Positions 1 to 8,444 of a DNA stretch of 64,000 bases are shown here, piece by piece (within the stretch, counting starts at the first letter, position 1; every line of letters begins with the position of its first letter). A model generated the notes under the pieces. The model searched no databases and was not told the origin of the DNA. It worked only from the letters and a program-made list of their open reading frames with translations. The translations under genes and the position numbers were made by a program. The stretch comes from Rhodospirillaceae bacterium (GTDB lineage: Bacteria; Pseudomonadota; Alphaproteobacteria; GCA-2721365), in NCBI GenBank assembly GCA_002721365.1, contig PBKC01000037.1:1-64000 (forward strand), read 5' to 3'.

Positions 1-225
1 CGGACAGTCCCCGGACGGCAGGCAATATCCGCAAGCCGTTGAAGTAGCGCTGTTTCGGACAGCTCGGACGGTTCGGACAGCTCCAATCCTCTTTAGTCTG
101 AAAGAGAATTCTATATAGGGGTTTTAATGGTCGAACGGCGCGGGAGCCGTAGCTGAGGCCTTGCTGCAGCTGCCGGCTCGACGAGAAAGCGCCTATAAAT
201 CAGGCGGTTCCCCTCGGACTTCCTC
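1..225. other. Left-edge non-coding sequence with short direct repeats
   Basis: No convincing gene is seen here. Between about 50 and 95 the nonamer cggacagct occurs twice, with a related cggacggtt between the copies, and cggacagtc starts the window. The repeats could be recombinase or regulator binding sites near the attachment site, but nothing in the sequence proves it. Positions 189-195 (gcgccta) can pair with most of the acceptor strand of the tRNA fragment to the right, but no D-arm can be folded. Confidence 0.4.
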
Positions 226-1786
226 GGATTCCTAATCCTGGGGTCGCGCGTTCGAATCGCGCCGGGCGCGCCATACCTTTTTTCGAGCCTGAAAAGTCCG
301 CTAAAGCCTTGAACGGCAAGGCCAATTCGGCGGTTCTAAACCCCTCGTTCCGGACATAGGCGAGACGGTCGCAAAAGGCCAGCCTGATCACTGTCCGCTT
401 GTCTTCCAGACGATCGGAAGCCCAGAGTCTGTGCGGGTTTCCGAGGAAGCCGAGGGCGGTTCTAAGTGTATCGTCGAAGTCCCGGACCGGACGGCCGCAT
501 TGCGCGATCTTCTCGCGCATCTCGATCTTCCGGCCTTCCATTTCCCGGATGCGGGCTTCGTAGGCCCGTATGACGACCGGTGAGTCCGCATCGACGATGC
601 GGTCGAGCAGCTGGTCGACGTTGCGCTCGATCTTCCTGATCTCGGATTCCAGAGACCGGCTGCGCTCCTTCTGCGCCTGGAACCGATGGTTCCAGAGCGT
701 CCGGAACATGGAGCTTGCGATTTTGAACAGCCCTTCGGTCGGTGTGAGCGAGCGCAGCAGCGTCTCGAACTCCCCTTCGATCACCTCGCGCCGGATCGAC
801 TTGCCATAGCTCTCGCAGCCCCGCTTCGGGCAGAGATAGTAGGGATAGCGCGCCGTCCGGCCGGACGACCAGCAGGCGGTGAGTGGCGTGCTGCAATGGC
901 CGCAGACGACCGAACCGCGCAGCGGGAAGTCCGCGTTGATGTCCTTGCGCACCGGCGCGCGCACCTTGCCGTTGAGCCGGTCCTGAATCCTCGAGAAGGT
1001 CTCGAAGCTGATCAGCCCTTCGTGCCGGCCCTCGCGCAGGCCCACATCCCAGCACGGCGCTTCGACATAACCCGCATAGACAATCTGATTGAGTAGGTCG
1101 GTGACCCTCTGGTTCCGCACTTCGCCGTTCCGATCGCGCGGGAACTCCGGGTGCTGCTCCAGAAAGCGCTTCACCTCGACCTGGAGCTGGAACCGGCCCG
1201 AGGCATAGCCTTCGAGGGCCTCCTGGATGATCGAGGCCAGCGGCTCGTCGCGGACCAGAACCTTGCCGTGTCCGCCCGCCTTGTCGTAGCGATAGCCGAC
1301 CGGCGCCTGGAAGACCCAGTAGCCGTTCATCACCCGCGCCTGCATGCGGTTCCTGGTCTGCTCGGCGTTCTTGCGCCGCTGATGCTGGGCGACCGTGGCG
1401 AGGATGTATTCCTGCAATTCGCTGTCGGCGTCGTCGCCGAACTCCAGCGTCGGCGATTCCAGCAGACCGCCCGCAAGGGCGATCGCGGCGCGCAGCTCGA
1501 TATGCGCGCTCACCGAGCGGGCGAGGCGGGAGATGTCGTCGACGAGGACGGCGCAGGGCTCGCCGCGGTTCTGCTTGAGGAAGGCGAGCATCGCCTTGAC
1601 GCCGGGCCGGTCCGTGGCGCTGCCGCTGAGGTCGTCGGTGAAGATCCGCACCACCTCATAGTTGCGCCCGCGCGCATATTCGCGGCAGCGGGTTTCCTGC
1701 GAGCCGAGCCCATCGCCCCGCTTGGTCTGCGCCGTGCTGGAGACGCGGCAGTAAATGACCGCTTTGTGTATGGAATTATGTTTCAT
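200..1786 (-). CDS. Large serine recombinase (probable element integrase)
   Basis: This 528-residue protein has the three-part layout of large serine recombinases. The N-terminal resolvase domain (about 8-150) carries the YCRVSS motif with the catalytic serine. A recombinase domain (about 165-270) follows, then a zinc ribbon with CGHC and a later CPKRGC near 290-330, and a coiled coil at about 365-430. Such enzymes integrate and excise mobile DNA at specific sites. The last 20 or so codons read through the tRNA-Arg-like fragment on the opposite strand, giving the ending MARPARFERATPGLG typical of integrase genes overlapping tRNA 3' ends. Its ATG overlaps the stop of the upstream 119-codon gene (ATGA), so the two are probably translationally coupled. 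It is the best candidate for the integrase of this island. Confidence 0.9.
   Translation of the reverse strand: MKHNSIHKAVIYCRVSSTAQTKRGDGLGSQETRCREYARGRNYEVVRIFTDDLSGSATDRPGVKAMLAFLKQNRGEPCAVLVDDISRLARSVSAHIELRAAIALAGGLLESPTLEFGDDADSELQEYILATVAQHQRRKNAEQTRNRMQARVMNGYWVFQAPVGYRYDKAGGHGKVLVRDEPLASIIQEALEGYASGRFQLQVEVKRFLEQHPEFPRDRNGEVRNQRVTDLLNQIVYAGYVEAPCWDVGLREGRHEGLISFETFSRIQDRLNGKVRAPVRKDINADFPLRGSVVCGHCSTPLTACWSSGRTARYPYYLCPKRGCESYGKSIRREVIEGEFETLLRSLTPTEGLFKIASSMFRTLWNHRFQAQKERSRSLESEIRKIERNVDQLLDRIVDADSPVVIRAYEARIREMEGRKIEMREKIAQCGRPVRDFDDTLRTALGFLGNPHRLWASDRLEDKRTVIRLAFCDRLAYVRNEGFRTAELALPFKALADFSGSKKGMARPARFERATPGLGIRGSPRGTA
226..273 (+). other. 3' fragment of a tRNA-Arg(CCT)-like gene, probable att site
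   Basis: The stretch reads as the 3' half of a tRNA. It has an anticodon-type loop ttCCTaa, a T-arm made of gcgcg and cgcgc around the loop ttcgaat, an acceptor strand cgggcgc, a discriminator g and CCA. The 5' half is missing: the bases before the loop (tcgga) pair only partly with the 3' strand (tcctg), and no D-arm can be found upstream. tRNA 3' ends are classic integration targets, and the recombinase gene ends inside this fragment on the other strand. I infer an attachment-site copy rather than a working tRNA. Confidence 0.6.
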
Positions 1787-2142
1787 GTATCGTCCTTCTC
1801 ATCGGCACAGCCCTGCGCCGATGCCTTCATTCTTTCAACAAATCGACCGCCCTCCGATTGTAGCTCAGACGCAGCGCGTTCCTCGAATTCGGCGCCCAGG
1901 ACCGGCAAAAACCGGTGGATGGAATCCGCCCCGAAGCCGAGCTCGACGAAGGCCTTCATCATCTCCCAGAGTGTGCCGAGCAGCGCATTCGACTGCTCCT
2001 CGGTGAGATCGAAGTCCGCCAGCTCCGCCCGATAATCCTCGGGATCGAAAGCCGGGCCGTCCGGCCGGCGGGTGCCGCCGGACTCCTCGAAGTCATCTTT
2101 TATGTTCCCGATTGTTCTATTATTGTCAATATTCATCTCCAA
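1783..2142 (-). CDS. Hypothetical acidic protein coupled to the recombinase
   Basis: A 119-residue acidic, helical protein with no signal peptide or membrane segment and no family that I recognise. A purine-rich ribosome site (gaggttggag) precedes the ATG. The stop overlaps the recombinase start by four bases, so production is likely tied to recombinase translation. The position suggests a directionality or accessory factor, but that rests on context only. The upstream 96-base gap is AT-rich compared with its surroundings and could hold the promoter. Confidence 0.7.
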   Translation of the reverse strand: MEMNIDNNRTIGNIKDDFEESGGTRRPDGPAFDPEDYRAELADFDLTEEQSNALLGTLWEMMKAFVELGFGADSIHRFLPVLGAEFEERAASELQSEGGRFVERMKASAQGCADEKDDT

Positions 2143-2238
2143 CCTCTCATTACATTGCTATGTTCATAAGACGCAAAGTCGGCTTTTATGCGGCATGTTG
2201 AAGACATTCCCAAGCCATTCTTCTTTTGCATACTGTCG

Positions 2239-2520
2239 TCACCGGCTGCGCCCGAAGTCCGCCTTCGCCCGGTCCTGGAGCTGTCCGAAGGCGTGATCGC
2301 GCTCGAATCGGGTGCGGACATCGTCGAGGCTCTGCCTGAGCGCGGCGATCCGCTGCTCGTGCATGGCATCGAGGCTCTGTCTCACGTCGAGCGCCTGCGG
2401 CCCGTCCGGCGTCAGATGCATCTCCGGCACCGGCGCGGGCCGGGTCTCGCTGAGCTGGTCGAGCTCAGCCTTGGTGGCGATCGCCGGCGGCGTGGCGGCG
2501 AAGCTCTGCGCGCCGCTCAC
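2239..2520 (-). CDS. Small hypothetical protein of the transfer block
   Basis: A 93-residue charged helical protein. Its C-terminal half (RQSLDAMHEQRIAALRQSLD and onwards) looks like a coiled coil. It overlaps the preceding gene by four bases (ATGA), which places it last in the coupling-protein operon. I do not recognise a family. Similar small ORFs are often found after VirD4/TraG genes in alphaproteobacterial mobile elements, so a transfer-associated role is inferred from position. Confidence 0.65.
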   Translation of the reverse strand: MSGAQSFAATPPAIATKAELDQLSETRPAPVPEMHLTPDGPQALDVRQSLDAMHEQRIAALRQSLDDVRTRFERDHAFGQLQDRAKADFGRSR

Positions 2521-2822
2521 CGCTCATGCCCCTGTGTCGACTGCTGGGGCTGTTGCTGCTCCGCCTGCCGCTGTTCCTGCTGTTGCGTTTGCTCTTGCTG
2601 CTGCGGCTGAGGCTCGTTGCGCATGTCCTGGAGCCGCTCCTGCGGGGTTCGCAGGGTGACGCGGCCGTCGACGGGGACGGAGTCGAGCAGGACGTTGAAG
2701 CCCTGGCCATCCTTGTGGGCGAAGGCCGCGCCGACCTTGTTGAAGAAGGACTTGCCGTCCTGGCCCTCGTTCACCTGATAGGCGTAGTGGCTCGGCCGCT
2801 TGGGCTGGGTCTCGTCGGTCAT
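2517..2822 (-). CDS. Conserved small protein downstream of coupling ATPase
   Basis: A 101-residue protein. The first half contains a conserved-looking globular segment (KSFFNKVGAAFAHKDGQGFN, then LLDSVPVDGRVTLR), and the second half is a Gln/Glu-rich low-complexity tail. The N-terminal motif resembles a small conserved protein that often accompanies VirD4/TraG coupling proteins in alphaproteobacterial elements; its function is not known to me. It starts 16 bases after the coupling ATPase and overlaps the next gene by ATGA, so it belongs to the same operon. Confidence 0.75.
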   Translation of the reverse strand: MTDETQPKRPSHYAYQVNEGQDGKSFFNKVGAAFAHKDGQGFNVLLDSVPVDGRVTLRTPQERLQDMRNEPQPQQQEQTQQQEQRQAEQQQPQQSTQGHER

Positions 2823-2838
2823 GGGTCTCTCCTTTCCA

Positions 2839-4452
2839 TCAATCGGGCCTGTAGCCCTTCACGTATGACCAGTATCCGGAGGCGTATTGGGGGAAAGAGG
2901 CGTACTTCCCGGGGACACGCTCGGTGACGACCGGAATGCGCTTCTTCCCCAGCCGGGTGGCGACGACGACGCTGCCCACCGGCGGGTGATAGGGGTTGGG
3001 GAGGTAGTGGCCCGCCATCTCGCGGCGGGTGAAGTAGGGATACTTGTTGGCATAGACCGGCTTCAGGTCCTTGCCGGAGATGAAGAGGATCTGGCGATCC
3101 TCGGGCATCGCCAGAATCTCGTCGGGCGTCATCAGCGGCCGGGCCTGCTTGGTGCGATGCTCGGCGTTCCGCCGGAAATGTGCGTAGTCGTGTGCGGCGG
3201 CGAACGGGTCGTCACCGCGCATGACGCGCTCGACCGTCTCGCGCTTCTGGCGCCGTGCCGCCTCCTGCTGGAGGACATCGTCGTACTCCAGGGTCTCGGT
3301 TCCGAGCATGTCGGAGACGAGGCGCGCGGTCTCGTAGTCGCGGACGCCGAAGAACTGGCGGGTCTGGGCCGAGCCCATGAAGCTCTGGAGGGCCGGTGCC
3401 CCGAAGTTCCGGACGATCTGGCCGATGTCCTGGAAGATCGCCCAGGCGCGCACCCCGAAGCCGCGGCCGTAGGTGAAGGCGCGAAGGAGCGCCTCGAAGC
3501 GCCCGAGCTGCCCGGCCTCGTCGACCAGCAGCATGATCCGCGGCGCCTCTGGTGCGCGCGCCTTGTAGAGCATGGTGACGGTGAAGAAGAGCCGCACCAG
3601 CGGCGACCAGATCGAGAGGTACTCGGCGGGGATGTTGAGGAAGACCTTCGCCGTCCGGCGGGTATCGGTGAGGGCCTTCAGCGAGAACTCGGGGTTCTCC
3701 AGCGAGGCCAGCAGCGCCGGATCGTCGAGGAAGCTCAAGTGGGCGTATATCTCGCCCATGATCGCGCCGAACTCCTTGGGCGTGTCTTGCTGCTTGGTCA
3801 GCATCTCGGCTGCCGTGCGGCGGATGCTCTCGGAGGAGCTGGCGAGCATCGCTTCGAGATGGTCGGCCCAGGCCCGGCGGTCGGATTCGACGACATTGAT
3901 CAGCCGGTAGAGGTCGGGAAGCGTCATCTTCCCGTGCCGTTCGATCCGGCTCTTGATGAGGTTCTCGAGCCATTCGCGGGCGCGAAGCTCGAAGTAGCGG
4001 CCGTTGCCCTCGCCCGAAAGCGGGATCAGCCCTTCGACGATGAACTTGACGTCGGCATGGAAGGTGGGGCTGTCCCGATCGAGGATGTCGAGGGGGTTGC
4101 AGCGGTTCCGCGGCAGGCCGCAGAGGCCCATCGGGTTCCAGTGCCAGGCGTGCTCGCCATGGGCGGCGTGGATGTGGGCGGAGATGCAGGCGAGCTCGGC
4201 CCGCGGATCGAGGACCAGCATCGGCAGGCCCGAACTGTCACAGAGGACGTAGCCCAGCAGATCGCGAGTCTTGCCGGACCCAGCGCCGCCGACGGTCAGG
4301 ATCGGCGCGTCGCCGTCGAGACGGAGAGAATTGTCGCGCCAGTGACCGATCCGCGGCCCGCGGGAACCGAACAGGCCGGCACGGCGCAGGTCGGTGTCCT
4401 GAGCCCAGGACGCCGATCCGAACCGGAAATCTTCGTTGAACGGGTGCGACAT
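2839..4452 (-). CDS. Type IV coupling ATPase, VirD4/TraG family
   Basis: A 537-residue coupling protein that would bring the relaxase-DNA complex to a type IV secretion channel, using ATP. The Walker A motif GAGSGKT is at residues 56-62 and the Walker B motif LLVDEAG at about 308-313, followed by a typical TraG segment (FQDIGQIVRNFG). It lacks the two N-terminal membrane helices of classical VirD4. Membrane attachment may instead come from the small membrane proteins encoded just upstream; that is inference. No VirB-type channel genes are in the window, so the element is probably mobilized by a helper. The relaxase that would be its client is at 38-39.6 kb on the same strand. Confidence 0.9.
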   Translation of the reverse strand: MSHPFNEDFRFGSASWAQDTDLRRAGLFGSRGPRIGHWRDNSLRLDGDAPILTVGGAGSGKTRDLLGYVLCDSSGLPMLVLDPRAELACISAHIHAAHGEHAWHWNPMGLCGLPRNRCNPLDILDRDSPTFHADVKFIVEGLIPLSGEGNGRYFELRAREWLENLIKSRIERHGKMTLPDLYRLINVVESDRRAWADHLEAMLASSSESIRRTAAEMLTKQQDTPKEFGAIMGEIYAHLSFLDDPALLASLENPEFSLKALTDTRRTAKVFLNIPAEYLSIWSPLVRLFFTVTMLYKARAPEAPRIMLLVDEAGQLGRFEALLRAFTYGRGFGVRAWAIFQDIGQIVRNFGAPALQSFMGSAQTRQFFGVRDYETARLVSDMLGTETLEYDDVLQQEAARRQKRETVERVMRGDDPFAAAHDYAHFRRNAEHRTKQARPLMTPDEILAMPEDRQILFISGKDLKPVYANKYPYFTRREMAGHYLPNPYHPPVGSVVVATRLGKKRIPVVTERVPGKYASFPQYASGYWSYVKGYRPD

Positions 4453-4523
4453 CGGTTGTCTCGCGAGAGAAAGAGGCCGGAGAGCTTCGGAAGCTCCCCG
4501 GCCTGCTCCTCACGCCTTCCCGG

Positions 4524-4652
4524 TCAGAGGTTGGCGATGATGATGAGTCCGATCGCGGCGACGGCGATCGCACCCCAGACCGCTTCCCAGTCGATCACCT
4601 TCTTGGTCACACGGTAGCTGCCGCTTCCGACATGCTTGTTCTTCGTGAACAT
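4524..4652 (-). CDS. Small single-helix membrane protein
   Basis: A 42-residue protein with a basic N-terminus (MFTKNKHVGSGSYRV) and one hydrophobic C-terminal helix (WGAIAVAAIGLIIIANL). I chose the ATG at 4652 because a good ribosome site (aaagga) lies just upstream; the longer reading starts without one. It sits 71 bases before the coupling ATPase, which lacks its own N-terminal helices, so it may help anchor that protein. That role is inferred from position. Confidence 0.65.
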   Translation of the reverse strand: MFTKNKHVGSGSYRVTKKVIDWEAVWGAIAVAAIGLIIIANL

Positions 4653-4680
4653 GATCGTGTCCTTTCTGCTGCTTTGGACG

Positions 4681-4977
4681 TCACAGGAACCGCGTCGCGA
4701 TGGCGAGGCCACCGACGACGATCAGCGTGCCGATCGAGGCGCGCGCTATGCAGAAGCTCAGGAGCCCGACGGTGACGAACCAGACGAAGGAAACGAGGTC
4801 GTCGAGACCCTGGCCGTAGTGGTTGTTGGTGTAGGCGACGATCCAGCCGACGGTGTTGGCGTGGATCGGGCCGGTGGCGAAGAAGGCCGCAACGAACGCC
4901 AGCACGCTCGCCAGCCATGTCACCGAAGACATGAAGACCGTGCGGCCGGCCTCTCGCTGCTTGTCGCTGTTGAACAT
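4681..4977 (-). CDS. Small membrane protein at head of transfer block
   Basis: A 98-residue protein predicted to span the membrane three times: one hydrophobic segment at about 17-35 (VTWLASVLAFVAAFFATG), then two C-terminal ones (FVWFVTVGLLSFCIA and IGTLIVVGGLAIA). I start it at the ATG at 4977; the longer frame upstream is Arg/Pro-rich and looks non-coding. It leads the minus-strand run that continues with the 42-residue membrane protein and the coupling ATPase. I do not recognise a family. Confidence 0.65.
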   Translation of the reverse strand: MFNSDKQREAGRTVFMSSVTWLASVLAFVAAFFATGPIHANTVGWIVAYTNNHYGQGLDDLVSFVWFVTVGLLSFCIARASIGTLIVVGGLAIATRFL

Positions 4978-5227
4978 CAGGACCGGCCCCCGCCGGGATG
5001 AAAGCCGCACCCTGCATCGCGGCGTTGCTTCATCCTCGCGCTGTGTTGTCGAATGGTGTCCAAAGGAGGCCTCCATTGCGGGTTGGAGAGGCGGAGCTCT
5101 CGGGCGGCGGAATCGCCGCCTGGGAAGGCACGATGGAGACGGAACCCGGAGAGTTTCCTCGCGGAAATCTCGCGGCGACGATCCGGGTCGGTGCAACGCC
5201 TTCGGCGGCGATGGGAAAGCGCGAACG

Positions 5228-6622
5228 TTGAGGGAGGAAGGGGAGGCGTCGGCCGCCTGTCCGGAGACGCCCGAGTTCGTCGAGTATCTGGCGGGGGCGC
5301 TCGCCGCGTTCATGCGGACGAACCGCTTGAACAAGCAGCGATGGACCAAGAAGCGCGTCGCGGACTACATCACCGGCTCGCCGGACATCGACGGGACCTT
5401 GAGCGACACGACGCTCGGACGGTTCCTCGACCCCGCCTATCCGCAGGCGCCCACCGCCGAGACGATCAGGAAGGTCGCGGAGTTCCTGATCCTCATGGGA
5501 GAGGTCAGGCGGGAAGACATCGAACGGTTCGGCGGGCACTCCGAGAGCCGCCTCGCGGCGGCCCTCAATGCCGTGCACGGCCAGTCGGGTTCAGGGGAGC
5601 GCGAGTTCCGGCAGGACCTCGGGGGCCAGTACGTCGGTGCGGCCTCACAGGGAGGCTTCCTGTTCGAGTCCCGTCTCTTCCTCTCGACGGTCCCCGGTAG
5701 CGGCGCCATGCATGCGGAAGAGATCGGCCGGCTATACCAGGTCGCCGATCCCGCCCGCCTGCGAACCCTCACCGACAATCTCGACCCGGTGCGGAACGAG
5801 CGGTTGGCGAGGGCGATACGCGCTTCGGGCGGCGTCGAGATTCATCACACCGTCCTGTCCGGCTTCGCCATCGCCAACGCCTACTTCGCGGCGATGCTGC
5901 TCCGCGAGGGCGGAAAGCCGTTCTCGGCAGCGCTCGACGTCACCGCGATCCTCTTTGACGATGACGATCGGATCACCGGGCTCATCACCCGGCGCAATGC
6001 CGGCTGGCAGACCCAGTCACCCCGCGAGACGCCGCTTCCGATCGCCATCACGCCGCGGACGCCGCCCAGAGCCGTGGCGAGGCAGCTGTCGCAGGAGGCG
6101 CATTACCAGAAGCAGCCGGTCAGTGCCCTCCGCAGGTCCGATTTTGACAAGAGACAAGAAGTTATGCCACAAGATAAGGATATTTTTGACTTTTATAGAA
6201 CAACAATGAATGAGATTGAAGAAGAGGTAGTTGAAAAGACGAAAGGGATAGCGCCGAACGAGCGCTTGCTAGAGTCTTTGGAGCTGGGGTGGATTGCCGT
6301 GTTCCGCGATGCGCTCGCCGCAGGCGCCGATCCCAACGTCGTGCCGCCGGGAGAGAACGACCCGGTGGTGTTCATGCTGGCCAGGAACGGGCGCAACGAC
6401 TGGGTGGAGGCCCTGATAGCGACCGGACGTTGCGATCTGACCCGCCGGGATGCGGAGGGGATGCGGCCGAGCTTCCATCCGGGTGTCACCGCGCGACGGC
6501 TCGTCGCGCAGGGTGCGTCGGACGAAGCGCGCCGCTTCGGAGACCTGGCGAAGCGGCTGCGAGCCGAAGAGGACCGCCAGCTCGGTCCGACAGGCCCCGC
6601 TCCGGGCGCGCCCGCACCATAG
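5228..6622 (+). CDS. HTH-like protein with ankyrin-like C-terminus and AT-rich insert
   Basis: About 464 residues, unrecognised as a whole. The N-terminal 100 residues look helical and regulator-like (RWTKKRVADYI, then DTTLGRFLDP and TIRKVAEFLILMG), resembling an XRE-type HTH region. A central domain of unknown type follows. The C-terminus has an ankyrin-like repeat (FRDALAAGADPN, later VEALIATGRCDLTRRDAEG) and ends in a Pro/Ala tail. The start is uncertain; no ATG fits, so I use the TTG at 5228. Between about 6140 and 6260 the DNA is strikingly AT-rich inside an otherwise GC-rich gene, which looks like a domain junction or a recent join. It converges on the metallopeptidase gene, with only ten bases between the stops. 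Confidence 0.65.
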   Translation: MREEGEASAACPETPEFVEYLAGALAAFMRTNRLNKQRWTKKRVADYITGSPDIDGTLSDTTLGRFLDPAYPQAPTAETIRKVAEFLILMGEVRREDIERFGGHSESRLAAALNAVHGQSGSGEREFRQDLGGQYVGAASQGGFLFESRLFLSTVPGSGAMHAEEIGRLYQVADPARLRTLTDNLDPVRNERLARAIRASGGVEIHHTVLSGFAIANAYFAAMLLREGGKPFSAALDVTAILFDDDDRITGLITRRNAGWQTQSPRETPLPIAITPRTPPRAVARQLSQEAHYQKQPVSALRRSDFDKRQEVMPQDKDIFDFYRTTMNEIEEEVVEKTKGIAPNERLLESLELGWIAVFRDALAAGADPNVVPPGENDPVVFMLARNGRNDWVEALIATGRCDLTRRDAEGMRPSFHPGVTARRLVAQGASDEARRFGDLAKRLRAEEDRQLGPTGPAPGAPAP

Positions 6623-6632
6623 GCCGGGCCCT

Positions 6633-7529
6633 TCAGCCGGTTCCGATCAGAGACGAACGGATATCGGCGATCCCGTTCGCGACCCCGTCGACAACATAGG
6701 CCGCGATCTCGTCGAGCGATGGCCTGATGAGGGGCTCGATCCCCGCGAGCCGCTCGGCGGCGCGGGGACGGGTGCTGTCCAACGTGATTCCGTGGAAGGT
6801 GAGCCAGGCCTCGTGGAGGGCGAGCAGATGCATGAGAATGATCGGCGCGCCGGCGACCTTGGGGTCGACATGGACGGTCGTCGCCCGGTCGCTCTCGCCA
6901 TGCCGCCCGACTTCCAGAAACAGCTCCGCGGCGGCGCGATCGGCTTCGAGCTCGATCTCGCGGCTTCCCGGGCGGTCGAGGTGACCGAGGCGGCAATGGG
7001 CCAGCTCATGGCAGAGGGTGAAGACGAGCATCGCACGCCCCAGCCCCTCCGACAGGTTGATGAGGTGAGGATAGCCGGCGAGGTACGGCTTGAGGCCCTC
7101 CCTGACCGAGCGGAACCGCGAGGCGTCCTCGAACAGGAGAAAGGTCTCGTTCACCTGCCGGGCGATCGCCTGCAACTGCGCTTGGCTCAGCACCTCGCAG
7201 GTAGCGATGACACCGAGATGCGCGAGAGCCGCGAGCCAGTAGTCGAAGGTGAGGTCGAGGCCGACATGGGCGGCGCCCGATTCCGCCCTGACGGCGAAAG
7301 CCCGCACCGCGAAGTAGCTGCCCGACCGGAACTCGATCTCGTCCGCCTCCAGCCCGAGAATGCGGACCAGGTCGGCGAACATCGTCTCGTGGAGCGAAAG
7401 GCTGTCTGCGGCCACCGCCTCGCGATCGAACGGCAGGCCGGTGAGCGCGGCGATCTGCTCGGCGAAGTCCAGCGATGCCTTGGTCGGCACCGAGCGCTGG
7501 AAGGGGGCGAGGTCTGGGCGGAGGCGCAT
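6633..7529 (-). CDS. ImmA/IrrE-like zinc metallopeptidase
   Basis: A 298-residue soluble protein with the zincin motif HELAH at residues 174-178, followed 14 residues later by EIELEAD, whose glutamate fits the third zinc ligand. The spacing and the AD after the glutamate resemble the ImmA/IrrE peptidases, which in several mobile elements cleave or inactivate an XRE-type repressor. There is no signal peptide. The convergent neighbour carries an HTH-like N-terminus, so a repressor/protease relation is plausible but not shown. An alternative is a stand-alone stress or effector peptidase. Confidence 0.75.
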   Translation of the reverse strand: MRLRPDLAPFQRSVPTKASLDFAEQIAALTGLPFDREAVAADSLSLHETMFADLVRILGLEADEIEFRSGSYFAVRAFAVRAESGAAHVGLDLTFDYWLAALAHLGVIATCEVLSQAQLQAIARQVNETFLLFEDASRFRSVREGLKPYLAGYPHLINLSEGLGRAMLVFTLCHELAHCRLGHLDRPGSREIELEADRAAAELFLEVGRHGESDRATTVHVDPKVAGAPIILMHLLALHEAWLTFHGITLDSTRPRAAERLAGIEPLIRPSLDEIAAYVVDGVANGIADIRSSLIGTG

Positions 7530-7700
7530 CGGACGAGCTCGGTTAGAAATTGCCCTGACTTTGACAACTAACGGTAAAACAGGGTAAAATTGATAAATGG
7601 TAGGAGCGGCTTGCGGCTATGGCGGCAGGGTGCTGGACCCATTGTAGATGGGCATGTCCGCGTGTGGCTACGCGCCGCGTGGACCCCGGACAGGAGCGAC

Positions 7701-8444
7701 GTGACGGAGAGACCCGAGGAATCAAAGGAGGAGATGGCTGAGCGGCGGCGGCAGCAGGACCGCGACGACTACAACAATGAGATGGCCGATCGCGATGTCG
7801 GGCGCATCCGGCGGTTCCTGCCGGAAAGCGCCCGAGGGGAAGACACACGGAAGCGGCGGGAGAAGGAGCAGCGGCAACTCTCGGCGCTCGCCATGCTGCT
7901 CCAGAACGATCCCGAATACGCTGCGCTTTATGAGGACACCTTCGACAAGCTCCGCGCGGCCGAAGCCGCAACCGAGACCGCGCTGGCCCGGGCCAGGGAC
8001 GGCCTTGCCGCAGCCAACGGCATGCTGGACGAGACGCTCGACCGCGCAAGCCAGCTACCGGACGGAACCAGGGCATTCCGCGATGCCGACGGCAACGTCT
8101 TTTCCGAAGATGGTCAACCGATCACCGGCGAAGCGCTCGACCAAGTCCGTTGGCGCGATGGCGCGCCCTCATACGAGGACTATCTCGCCAGGAAGAAGGC
8201 GGTCACGGGCGCGCAGGCCGCCTACGACGAAATCCTTCGCTATCAGGTCGACGTTCTGGGCCACGCCCGCGGGCGGCTTACCGACGAGGACAACCCGCCG
8301 ACGAAGGAGGAGTTGGGCGAACTGCAACAGGATATCGACACCCAGATGCCCGATACGGTCCGACAAGAGCTGACGCCCACCTCCCACTCCGAACCCTCGG
8401 CCGAAGGCACGGCCAAGATCAAACCATTGTCACTCGGCCCCTAG
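7701..8444 (+). CDS. Hypothetical coiled-coil protein
   Basis: A 247-residue, highly charged protein with an Arg/Glu-rich N-terminus and long helical segments that should form coiled coils (AALYEDTFDKLRAAEAATE). A short beta-type segment in the middle reads FRDADGNVFSEDGQPITGEA. I chose the GTG at 7701 because caggagcgac upstream gives a strong ribosome site; the longer frame has none. No signal peptide or membrane segment is seen. No family is recognised. It lies in the accessory block between the metallopeptidase and a secreted coiled-coil protein. Confidence 0.65.
   Translation: MTERPEESKEEMAERRRQQDRDDYNNEMADRDVGRIRRFLPESARGEDTRKRREKEQRQLSALAMLLQNDPEYAALYEDTFDKLRAAEAATETALARARDGLAAANGMLDETLDRASQLPDGTRAFRDADGNVFSEDGQPITGEALDQVRWRDGAPSYEDYLARKKAVTGAQAAYDEILRYQVDVLGHARGRLTDEDNPPTKEELGELQQDIDTQMPDTVRQELTPTSHSEPSAEGTAKIKPLSLGP

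Noticed and set aside
189..273. A complete tRNA from gcgccta to CCA
   Set aside because: The acceptor ends pair at six of seven positions, but no D-arm or closed anticodon stem can be folded, and 85 bases would require a long variable arm that is not there.
4853..5227. An N-terminal extension of the HTH/ankyrin-like protein
   Set aside because: The upstream part of the frame is Arg/Ser/Gly-rich, overlaps the divergent membrane-protein gene and has no ribosome site.
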